A DNA stretch of 20,423 nucleotides from Bacteroidota bacterium (GTDB lineage Bacteria; Bacteroidota; Bacteroidia; Flavobacteriales_F; PHOS-HE28), in the NCBI GenBank assembly GCA_023418095.1, contig JAEZDL010000121.1, positions 1-20,423 of the forward strand, written 5' to 3'. The position numbers were made by a program, and so were the translations under genes. A model generated the notes under the pieces. It was not told the origin of the DNA and ran no database searches. It saw nothing but the letters and a program-made list of their open reading frames with translations. Positions 8,092 to 14,376 of the stretch are shown piece after piece (position 1 is the stretch's first letter; each line of letters begins with the position of its first letter).

Positions 8092-9176
8092 CCGTTCTTC
8101 TTCGAGAATTCCTCCATTACTTCCACAAGTGCCTGCACGCTTTCGATCGGAAGCGCATTGTACATGCTGGCGCGATAACCGCCAACGCTGCGGTGCCCGC
8201 GGATCCCGCTGATCGAAGCTTCCTTCCAGAGCGCATCGAACTTCGCTTCCAACGCCGGATCGGTCATCACGAAGGTCACGTTCATCACCGATCGGTCCTC
8301 GATCGCCGTTGTTCCCTTGAAGATCGGCAGCCGGTCGATCGCATCGTATAGAAGTTTCGCCTTCGCATTGTTCAGCTTTTCGATCTCTTTCACGCCGCCT
8401 TTCTTCTGGATCCATTCCAACGTGAGCATGCTCACGTACACGGCGAATACCGGTGGTGTGTTGTACATGCTTCCCTTGTCGGCGTGGTTCTTCAGATCGA
8501 GCATCGGGCTCAATTTCCGCCCGGTCTTGCCCAGCGCATCCGGGTCCATTAGGTACACTGTAGCACCGGCCGGACCGAGGTTCTTCTGTGCACCGGCATA
8601 GATCAGCGCAAAATCCGAAACATTCACCGGACGGCTGAAGATGTCGCTGCTCATATCGCAGATCACCGGCACCGGGCTTTTCGGGAATTGCTTGTACTGC
8701 GTTCCGAAGATCGTGTTGTTGCTGGTAAGGTGGAAATAATCCGCATCCGCAGGGATCTCGAAGCCTTTCGGAATGTAGTTGAAGTTCTTGTCCTCACTAC
8801 TGGCCACAACGATCGTCTCGCCCACGAGTTTGCTTTCCTTGATCGCACGCGTGGCCCATTCGCCTGTGTTCGCGTAGGCCGACTTCCCGCCGGGACGCAT
8901 GAAATTGAGTGGAACTATGTGGAAGCCGAGGCTCGCACCGCCGCCGAGGAAGACGACCTGATAGCGATCAGGCGCGCCGAGCGTTTCCTTCACCAGTTGC
9001 TGCGCGCGGGCCATCACCGCTTCGAACGGCTTGCTGCGGTGGCTGATCTCCAGGATGCTAAGCCCGCTTCCTTCGAAATCGAGCACCGCTTCAGCGGCCT
9101 TTTCGAATACTTCCTGCGGAAGGATGCATGGGCCGGCGCTGTAATTGTGGACCTTCTTCTTCGTGATCGTGCTCAT
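8088..9176 (-). CDS. serC: phosphoserine aminotransferase
   Basis: A 362-residue class-V aminotransferase that converts 3-phosphohydroxypyruvate plus glutamate to O-phosphoserine (and acts in PLP synthesis in some bacteria). Seen: HNYSAGPCILP at the start, FLGGGASLGFHIVPLNF, DMSSDIFSRPV, the PLP Schiff-base lysine in YAGAQKNLGPAG (Lys198), and SMYNTPPVFAVYV and GIRGHRSVGGYRASMYNA. The length is normal for SerC. The start at 9176 is preferred over an in-frame ATG eight codons upstream because a strong Shine-Dalgarno AAAGGAGG (9190-9183) sits 6 bases before it and family similarity begins just after. First gene of the serC-serA-DUF1015-yggS operon. No serB phosphatase is in the window. Confidence 0.97.
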   Translation of the reverse strand: MSTITKKKVHNYSAGPCILPQEVFEKAAEAVLDFEGSGLSILEISHRSKPFEAVMARAQQLVKETLGAPDRYQVVFLGGGASLGFHIVPLNFMRPGGKSAYANTGEWATRAIKESKLVGETIVVASSEDKNFNYIPKGFEIPADADYFHLTSNNTIFGTQYKQFPKSPVPVICDMSSDIFSRPVNVSDFALIYAGAQKNLGPAGATVYLMDPDALGKTGRKLSPMLDLKNHADKGSMYNTPPVFAVYVSMLTLEWIQKKGGVKEIEKLNNAKAKLLYDAIDRLPIFKGTTAIEDRSVMNVTFVMTDPALEAKFDALWKEASISGIRGHRSVGGYRASMYNALPIESVQALVEVMEEFSKKNG

Positions 9177-9182
9177 TCGCTG

Positions 9183-9205
9183 CCTCCTTTGGATCGGCAA
9201 AGGTA
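9183..9205 (-). promoter_or_regulatory. serC promoter -7 element and Shine-Dalgarno site
   Basis: On the minus strand TACCTTTG (9205-9198) exactly matches the Bacteroidota -7 consensus TAnnTTTG. It is followed by AAAGGAGG (9190-9183) and the serC ATG at 9176. The predicted leader is only about 15 bases. A canonical ribosome-binding site is unusual in this window and suggests strong translation of serC. Confidence 0.7.
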
Positions 9206-9271
9206 GGCTTGCCGTGATCGGCGCGGAAGCACTTCGGCGTAGTTATTCAACGAGGCCTGTGGATCGCGATC

Positions 9272-10126
9272 TCAGGGCTTCGGCGCGGGCGGAGGCGCAT
9301 TGAATGGTTTGCCCGATCGGCTACGGTCGCGAGCGTCGATGTCGCGCTGGAATTCCCAATGATCCTTCTCCCACACATAGGCATCGTAGCTCATGTCCGG
9401 CCCATAGAAAGCGAACTGGCCTTCCAGATCGGGACGCGAAGGTGAAAGATGATCCATTACGATCGCCGAAAGCTCTGGATCATAACGCAAGACCATGCTT
9501 GAGTGAAATGAAAAGTTGAAGACCCTGCGGTTCTTTTTCAATTTGCCGCTGCCGAAGATCGGGGCACCGAAGCGAGGCGATCCACCCTTGAAGTGAAGCA
9601 CATCGATCACCTTTCGGGTTTCCACCCTGTCGTATCCCTTCCAACCGAGCAGGTTGTAATAGTTCTTGCCTCCTTTTTTCACTGGAACTACTTCATAGTA
9701 TAACGCGCCATACCATTGGTCTGTAGAGAGTTCCGGCGTTTCAGGTGAAGTAATGCTGGAAGTGGCATCCTTCAATTCATGTATCGTTCCCTTTCCGTTC
9801 TTCGAGTGAAGCAAAAGCCCTTCGAAATGATGGCTTCCATTCTCCCTGGGAAGGTTCCAGGTAATTAAACGAAAGCTTTTATCTGGAGCTTCCACTTTGC
9901 TGACCTTCAACCCATCGAGTGAAGTGGAAGTGTTGTTCTCTTTCCCTAGAAGTTTCTTCAGGTCAGCTTTCAGGATCTGGTTGAGGCTGTCGCGTTCCCG
10001 ATCGGAGGAAGAGGATGCGATCCCGGCCAGTGAAGCGTTCGCTTTTTCGATCAATGGATCGGTCGCAGGCTGGGCGATGCCGGATAAGAGCGAGATCGCG
10101 AACAGGAAAAGCCAGAAGATCCGCAT
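9272..10126 (-). CDS. secreted protein of unknown family
   Basis: A 284-residue protein starting with a good signal peptide (MRIFWLFLFAISLLSGIAQ, cleavage near residue 19). The ATG at 10126 is chosen because it begins that signal; the frame extends upstream but without family-like sequence. The mature part has a helical N-terminal region (EKANASLAGIASSSSDRERD) and then a beta-rich part with many aromatic residues (SFRLITWNLP, WYGALYYEVVP, YYNLLGWKGYDRVETRK, VFNFSFHSSMVLRYD) and a proline-rich tail (APPPAPKP). The WKGYD core and conserved-looking FGAPIF and FAFYGPDMSYDAYVW would make useful search seeds. No enzyme family was recognised. It lies between the ferredoxin and serC genes on the same strand and may read through into serC. 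Confidence 0.8.
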   Translation of the reverse strand: MRIFWLFLFAISLLSGIAQPATDPLIEKANASLAGIASSSSDRERDSLNQILKADLKKLLGKENNTSTSLDGLKVSKVEAPDKSFRLITWNLPRENGSHHFEGLLLHSKNGKGTIHELKDATSSITSPETPELSTDQWYGALYYEVVPVKKGGKNYYNLLGWKGYDRVETRKVIDVLHFKGGSPRFGAPIFGSGKLKKNRRVFNFSFHSSMVLRYDPELSAIVMDHLSPSRPDLEGQFAFYGPDMSYDAYVWEKDHWEFQRDIDARDRSRSGKPFNAPPPAPKP

Positions 10127-10185
10127 ATGGATCAAACGTTGAACTTCCGTTGAAAGTACCTGCAAATGCGCTCCGATCGGGCCGA

Positions 10186-10533
10186 TCAAAGATGCATGAA
10201 TTCCTTCTTCGCCATTAGCTGCTCCTTGGTCTCGCGATGATCGGGGTCGTCCACACAACAATCCACTGGACAAACCGCAGCGCACTGCGGTTCATCATGG
10301 AAACCAGTGCATTCCGTGCATTTGTCCGGAATGATGAAGTAGATGTCCATCGCCTTCGGCGCATACGCTTCATCGGCATTCAAAACCGATCCCATCGGCG
10401 TTACCTGCGGGCCATGGAGAGACGTGCCGTCCGAAAGGCGCCACTCAACGCCGCCTTCATAGATGGCGTTGTTCGGACATTCCGGTTCGCATGCACCACA
10501 ATTGATGCATTCGTCTGTGATCATGATCGCCAT
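10186..10533 (-). CDS. fdx: 2[4Fe-4S] ferredoxin
   Basis: A 115-residue bacterial-type ferredoxin carrying two 4Fe-4S clusters, an electron carrier in the cytoplasm. The first cluster motif is CxxCxxCxxxCP at Cys9, 12, 15 and 19 (DECINCGACEPECPNNAI). The second is Cys72, 75, 84 and 88 with the widened CxxCxxxxxxxxCxxxCP spacing found in Allochromatium-type ferredoxins, plus Cys92 and Cys93 nearby. A roughly 50-residue insertion separates the clusters, and an alpha-helical C-terminal tail (ETKEQLMAKKEFMHL) completes the family form. The gene is divergent from the acyl-CoA reductase gene. A role as its redox partner is not implied by chemistry, since LuxC-type enzymes use NADPH. Confidence 0.95.
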   Translation of the reverse strand: MAIMITDECINCGACEPECPNNAIYEGGVEWRLSDGTSLHGPQVTPMGSVLNADEAYAPKAMDIYFIIPDKCTECTGFHDEPQCAAVCPVDCCVDDPDHRETKEQLMAKKEFMHL

Positions 10534-10545
10534 GGAGGTACGGGC

Positions 10546-10553
10546 TACTTTTG
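10546..10553 (+). promoter_or_regulatory. candidate -7 element for the acyl-CoA reductase gene
   Basis: TACTTTTG matches TAnnTTTG exactly on the plus strand, 67 bases before the ATG at 10621. It lies to the left of the oppositely directed ferredoxin promoter, so the two predicted leaders overlap. Confidence 0.5.
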
Positions 10554-10593
10554 TGCTTCGATCCCACTTGCGGGACCAGAATTCTTACGGGCT

Positions 10594-10601
10594 GCAAAGA
10601 T
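10594..10601 (-). promoter_or_regulatory. ferredoxin promoter -7 element
   Basis: TATCTTTG on the minus strand, followed by CAGCC, is an exact match to the Bacteroidota TAnnTTTG element. It lies about 60 bases upstream of the ferredoxin ATG at 10533, giving a predicted leader of about 50 bases. Confidence 0.65.
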
Positions 10602-10620
10602 AGCCGATCAAAAAGTAGCA

Positions 10621-11718
10621 ATGGAAAAGGTATCTCGATCGATCGATCTGGCGCAGCGCATTCCAGCGTTGGCGCAACTGGGTTCGATCATGCGCGCGTT
10701 GGGTGGATCGGAGGATTGGCCGGGCCACGCGAGCGGGACAACGAAGGAAGAATACGGTCTGCTCGATGCGGCGATCAGGCGCGCTTCGCAATTCAATGGC
10801 TGGGCCACGGAAGAGAATGTGCGCCACGCTTTCAAGGTTTGGGGCCAGACTTTGGATCGCGATCGGATCAAGGATTGGGTGGATCGGTATCCGTCGCTCG
10901 GATCGGATCGCGAGGTGAGAACGATCGGGCTTGTTCTCGCCGGAAATGTTCCGCTGGTCGGTTTGCACGATGTGATCTGCGTCTGGCTTTCAGGGCATTC
11001 CGCCATGGTGAAATGTTCATCGCAAGAACCCGAACTGATCCCGGCGTTGATCAGGCTTTTGAATGAATTGGTGCCGGAGACTTCCGATCAGATCCGCACC
11101 ACGCACGGAAAACTTGGCGCGATCGATGCCGTGATCGCAACGGGAAGCAACAACACAGCGCGCTACTTCGAACATTACTTCGGTCATCTTCCACGGATCG
11201 TTCGCAAAAGCCGCGTGAGCGTAGCGGTTCTCGATGGATCGGAGACAAAAGAGGAGATCGGATCACTGGGCGAGGACATCTTTCGCTACTTCGGGCTCGG
11301 TTGCCGCAACGTTTCAAAATTGTTCCTTCCGGCGGACTTCGATCTGGATCGCATCTTCGATGGGATCTATTCGCACAACGCGATCATTCAGCATAACAAA
11401 TACGCGAACAACTACGATTACACACGCGCGCTTTGGTTGCTCGATCAGGTGCCTTTTCTGGAGAACGGGTTCATGTTGCTGAAGGAGGATCGGGCGCTGG
11501 CAAGTCCGGTAAGTGCTGTTTTTTATGAGCGATACACCGATCGTGAAGCTTTGGAAGAAAGGTTGAAGCAGGATGAAAGTTCGATCCAGTGCATCGTTGG
11601 GCATGGACACATTCCTTTCGGAAAAGCCCAGATGCCTTCACTTATCGATTATGCTGATGGAGTTGATACGATCGAATTCCTGATCGGCCTGGATCACTCG
11701 CCTTCACAGAACTCGTAA
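10621..11718 (+). CDS. LuxC-like acyl-CoA reductase
   Basis: A 365-residue protein of the LuxC / acyl-CoA reductase family (aldehyde-dehydrogenase superfamily), expected to reduce an acyl-CoA or acyl-enzyme to an aldehyde with NADPH. Seen: an N-terminal helical region, GLVLAGNVPLVGLHDVICVWLSGH (~103-126) with the dinucleotide-binding fold, VIATGSNNTARYFEHYFG (~171-188), and the catalytic cysteine Cys228 in YFGLGCRNVSKLFLP. The start at 10621 is chosen because the longer upstream frame runs antisense through the ferredoxin gene. No LuxE synthetase, LuxD or luciferase gene is nearby, so bioluminescence is not implied; the substrate is unknown. Its last 25 bases overlap the convergent lipoprotein gene. 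Confidence 0.9.
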   Translation: MEKVSRSIDLAQRIPALAQLGSIMRALGGSEDWPGHASGTTKEEYGLLDAAIRRASQFNGWATEENVRHAFKVWGQTLDRDRIKDWVDRYPSLGSDREVRTIGLVLAGNVPLVGLHDVICVWLSGHSAMVKCSSQEPELIPALIRLLNELVPETSDQIRTTHGKLGAIDAVIATGSNNTARYFEHYFGHLPRIVRKSRVSVAVLDGSETKEEIGSLGEDIFRYFGLGCRNVSKLFLPADFDLDRIFDGIYSHNAIIQHNKYANNYDYTRALWLLDQVPFLENGFMLLKEDRALASPVSAVFYERYTDREALEERLKQDESSIQCIVGHGHIPFGKAQMPSLIDYADGVDTIEFLIGLDHSPSQNS

Positions 11719-13196
11719 GCCCCGAGATCGGGAAATCCTTCGCAGCGATCTCTTCCTTCAATGTCTTGGATCGCATCGATATTACCGGCGATCGGGATCG
11801 CTTTGTTGCGTGCAAAGGCGCCCGAAGTGAGATCGAAGTCCCGATCCTCCACACTGATGAACCCCGGTTCCTGGTTGCGGTAGATCCGATCCTGGACGGG
11901 GAAGAATTGCGTGTTGTTGGTGGCTTGATCGGTCTTGAACAGGAACTGATCGAAGGTGAACTGCTGCATTTCCGGTGAAGCGATCTCCAACTGGAATTCA
12001 TTCCCGTTGTTGCCGTAGATGATCCCGTTCACGAACTCGCTGCTCTCGATCTGCCGTGTTTCACCATTGAATGAATTGGTCATTATGAACGAGGGTTCCT
12101 GGCGCACTTCGTAATTCCAGTAATTCGCGATCGTGGTGTGGTTGAAGAAATAACTGCCTGCGCCGGTGAGCGCCATCGCGTACTGGCCGCAATCGCCGAT
12201 CAACAGATTGTTGCTTTCGATCCTGAAATTGCGGCTCAAGATCCCGGCGGCACTGCAATTCCTGATCTTCACATTGTTGAGGATCAACTTGTTCTCACTC
12301 AAGGGCCAGCCCGCAACCCCGAATGGATCGGATTCAGCCTGGATCCCGATCAATGCGTTCTTGATCACCACGTTGGTGAATTCGTTGTTCGCGCCGGCGC
12401 CTTCATTCACCCATATCCGATCCCACTGGCCGGGAAGTTCCGCATACGCAGGTTCGAGCCGATCGCTTTGGAAAGTGATCGGCTGTTGCAACGTGCCAAT
12501 CGCTTCGATCCTACCGTAGCGGTACACCCAAAGTCCACCACCACCATGAAAATGGATCCGCGCACCGGGATCGATGCGCAACGAATTGCAGGAATCCACA
12601 ACCTGGTAACCGAACACAACGTGAGGTTTATCACTGGCCCAGACCGCCAATTCTCCACAGATCTGGTTGCCATTCTCATCATACCCGCCCGCCGCGTAAC
12701 CAAAAGGAGGAAGTCCTTGGATCTGTTGATCGGGCACATGGTAATACGCATCTTGTCCCCAAGCCTGTAGCAGCACTTCCTGCTGTGTTCCATTGGTGCT
12801 GAACAGGATGTGATCCTCGATCACCAAAGGATTCGTGGCATTGTTCTGATCGAGCGTTGCTTCCACGAAAACGAAAACGCTGTCCTTCCCGAGGATCTCC
12901 ACATCGGAGAATGCAGTGCCCGCAACGCCATCCACATTGATGCGGAAAGGGGAGGGCTGGCCACCAGCGAGGACGATCTGGACGCGCACCGCCCGATCTT
13001 CTTCATTCCGCGCAACGAAACGCTTGATCACCGATCCAGGCGACTGTGTGAATACCGTATCGAAAAGAATGCTGTCCTGGCTGAAGCTGAGGCTTACGGG
13101 ATCATCGGTGAAAAGCTCCTCCTTGCGGCAGCCGGAGAGCATGATCAACAGTGCGCTGAACAGGATGAATGTGAACTTGGGCTTCAAGGGCTGCAA
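11694..13196 (-). CDS. large lipoprotein with probable right-handed beta-helix
   Basis: A 500-residue surface or periplasmic lipoprotein. The signal peptide is short and positively charged, with lipobox LSGC (Cys23). There is no ATG near the start: TTG at 13196 or TTG at 13187 (giving LKPKFTFILF as N-terminus) are the options. The first ~130 residues look like beta-sandwich repeats (SFSQDSILFDTVFTQSPGSV, FRINVDGVAGTAFSDVEIL). The middle, from about residue 200 to 400, has rungs typical of a parallel beta-helix (ARIHFHGGGGLWVYRYGRIEA, FTNVVIKNALIGIQAE, LILNNVKIRNCSAAGILS). The C-terminus, FPDLGAYEF, is the common ending of Bacteroidota beta-helix proteins. Polysaccharide binding or cleavage is possible, but no catalytic residues can be named. 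Confidence 0.85.
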   Translation of the reverse strand: MQPLKPKFTFILFSALLIMLSGCRKEELFTDDPVSLSFSQDSILFDTVFTQSPGSVIKRFVARNEEDRAVRVQIVLAGGQPSPFRINVDGVAGTAFSDVEILGKDSVFVFVEATLDQNNATNPLVIEDHILFSTNGTQQEVLLQAWGQDAYYHVPDQQIQGLPPFGYAAGGYDENGNQICGELAVWASDKPHVVFGYQVVDSCNSLRIDPGARIHFHGGGGLWVYRYGRIEAIGTLQQPITFQSDRLEPAYAELPGQWDRIWVNEGAGANNEFTNVVIKNALIGIQAESDPFGVAGWPLSENKLILNNVKIRNCSAAGILSRNFRIESNNLLIGDCGQYAMALTGAGSYFFNHTTIANYWNYEVRQEPSFIMTNSFNGETRQIESSEFVNGIIYGNNGNEFQLEIASPEMQQFTFDQFLFKTDQATNNTQFFPVQDRIYRNQEPGFISVEDRDFDLTSGAFARNKAIPIAGNIDAIQDIEGRDRCEGFPDLGAYEFCEGE

Positions 13197-13264
13197 AGAT
13201 GGCCGATCAGGTTGAAGTACGGATCAGCGGAAAGATCATTGCATGCCGATCGATCTTGTGAACG

Positions 13265-13288
13265 AAAAAGCCCCGGATCGTCCGGGGC
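13265..13288 (-). terminator. rho-independent terminator of the L31 gene
   Basis: The stem GCCCCGGA / TCCGGGGC with loop TCG lies 25 bases beyond the L31 stop codon, and the minus-strand transcript ends in five Ts (plus-strand As at 13265-13269). There is no T tract on the plus strand, so it acts in one direction. The stem is nearly the same as that of the terminator at 4121-4149. Confidence 0.88.
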
Positions 13289-13312
13289 TGGAAATTTCGT
13301 TGGATCGGCCGA

Positions 13313-13591
13313 TCACTCGCCTTTCGGCGCTTCGGGCTTGTTCGCGTGGCGTGCGTAACGCTTCTTGAACTTGTCCACCCGGCCGGCGGTATCGATCAGC
13401 ATCATCTTTCCGGTGTAGAACGGATGCGAGGTGTAGCTGATATCCAGCTTGATCAGAGGATATTCATTGCCATCTTCCCACTGGATGGTATCCTTGGTAT
13501 TGGCGCAGCTGCGGCCCATGAACGTGTGATCGTTGGACATGTCCTTGAAGATCACCATGCGGTAGTTCGTGGGATGGATATCCTTTTTCAT
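13313..13591 (-). CDS. rpmE2: 50S ribosomal protein L31, type B
   Basis: A 92-residue L31. It begins MKKDIHPTNYRMVIFKDMSND and contains TFMGRSCANTKDTIQWEDG, YPLIKLDISYTSHPFYTGK and RVDKFKKRYA, all typical of the type B protein. It has one cysteine and lacks the CxxC zinc pairs of type A L31, so it is the zinc-independent form; in some bacteria this form replaces the zinc form when zinc is scarce. The start at 13591 is family-typical; the frame reads further upstream, but that part is not L31-like and covers the promoter. It is monocistronic, with its own promoter and terminator. Confidence 0.97.
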   Translation of the reverse strand: MKKDIHPTNYRMVIFKDMSNDHTFMGRSCANTKDTIQWEDGNEYPLIKLDISYTSHPFYTGKMMLIDTAGRVDKFKKRYARHANKPEAPKGE

Positions 13592-13611
13592 CTCATTTTC
13601 CGTTGGGGCGG

Positions 13612-13619
13612 CAAAGGTA
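13612..13619 (-). promoter_or_regulatory. L31 promoter -7 element
   Basis: TACCTTTG on the minus strand, 20 bases before the L31 ATG, is an exact TAnnTTTG match and is followed by GCCGCCCC, as in the serC promoter (TACCTTTGCCG). The predicted leader is about 14 bases. Confidence 0.65.
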
Positions 13620-13651
13620 AGCAGCAGGATCGGAACTGCAAATTCAAAGCG

Positions 13652-13680
13652 GCGAGTGGCAAGCGGCGAGTTTGCAAGTA
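13652..13680. repeat. degenerate heptameric repeat (GCRAGYG units)
   Basis: Successive heptamers GCGAGTG, GCAAGCG and GCGAGTT, then TGCAAGT, make about four imperfect 7-base units. A longer 11-base match, AAGCGGCGAGT, recurs 14 bases apart. It stands just left of a second, better heptamer array in the L31 upstream gap. Confidence 0.55.
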
Positions 13681-13686
13681 CGTATC

Positions 13687-13721
13687 CAACCTTCAACCTT
13701 CAACCTTCAACCTTCAGCCTT
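13687..13721. repeat. heptameric tandem repeat (CAACCTT)5
   Basis: Four perfect copies of CAACCTT (13687-13714) are followed by CAGCCTT (13715-13721). The array touches the stop codon (13723-13721) of the minus-strand YdeI-like gene. A 7-base period is out of frame with codons, so it is an intergenic simple repeat. Short heptamer arrays of this type are known from Bacteroidota intergenic regions. Confidence 0.85.
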
Positions 13722-14320
13722 CACCGATACTTATCGTCCTTTCCCTGGCCTTCGCGGATCATTTCGAGGGCCTGTGCAATGCGCCGTTTGCGCGTTTCCT
13801 CCTGCCTGGCATCGGTCACCCATTCCACATATTCCTTTTTGTGGCTGTAGTTGAACTTCTCCCAATGGGCCCAGGCCTGATCGTCCTTTTTCAGAACGTT
13901 CTCGAGTTCGGGGGGCACCACCAGGGCCTTGCGCGTTCGTGCTTCGGTGAGTTTCGTTCCGGCCTCGTTCAGTTTGATCGCCTGTTTCACCAGGTCCACG
14001 AATGCTTTCTCATTGATCTGTTCGCCTTCGTGTATCTTGTAGGATCGGTTGCCCTTCTCATCGGGCTTTTCCACTTCTTCGAAAAGGCCATGGGTGTCCT
14101 TTAGCAGTGAACCCTTGTGGAACCACACACCCACGAATTTCTTGAAGCCGTGCATGCCGATCATGATCCCCTTGTATTCGAAATGCGGGCTGTTCCACTT
14201 CCAGGTCTCTTCGATCTTCTCGTCGGTGGAATGGATGAGCTGGCGTAGCCTGACCAACAGTTTTCGCTGCCATTCAGGCTGCTCGGCGATATATAGATTG
14301 ATCTGCTCCTGCGCTTGCAT
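13721..14320 (-). CDS. DUF1801 / YdeI-OmdA family protein
   Basis: A 199-residue two-domain protein. The N-terminal half (~1-110) has the DUF1801 pattern of an SRPBCC-like fold (WQRKLLVRLRQLIHSTDEKIEETWKWNSPHFEYKGIMIGMHGFKKFVGVWFHKG). The C-terminal part (~125-195) is the YdeI/OmdA helical region (ARTRKALVVPPELENVLKKDDQAWAHWEKFNYSHKKEYVEWVTDARQEETRKRRIAQALEMI). YdeI in E. coli has been linked to antimicrobial-peptide and OmpD/OmpF-related resistance, but the biochemical activity of the family is unclear. It is a single gene; GATC sites are sparser here (nine counted) than in neighbouring genes, which could mean more recent arrival. Confidence 0.9.
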   Translation of the reverse strand: MQAQEQINLYIAEQPEWQRKLLVRLRQLIHSTDEKIEETWKWNSPHFEYKGIMIGMHGFKKFVGVWFHKGSLLKDTHGLFEEVEKPDEKGNRSYKIHEGEQINEKAFVDLVKQAIKLNEAGTKLTEARTRKALVVPPELENVLKKDDQAWAHWEKFNYSHKKEYVEWVTDARQEETRKRRIAQALEMIREGQGKDDKYR

Positions 14321-14376
14321 GACTATTCAAAAATGGGCACCAAACTTATCATCCGATCGATAGCAATGGGCGATCC

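Noticed and set aside
8092..8415. N-terminal extension of serA
   Set aside because: It reads through serC in another frame with charged low-complexity sequence. The ATGA junction gives a family-length SerA.
10237..10620. N-terminal extension of the acyl-CoA reductase to 10237
   Set aside because: This stretch is antisense to the ferredoxin gene with its eight cluster cysteines and contains the likely promoters; family similarity begins after 10621.
13652..13721. CRISPR array
   Set aside because: The repeat units are 7 bases with no spacers and no cas genes, so this is a simple repeat.
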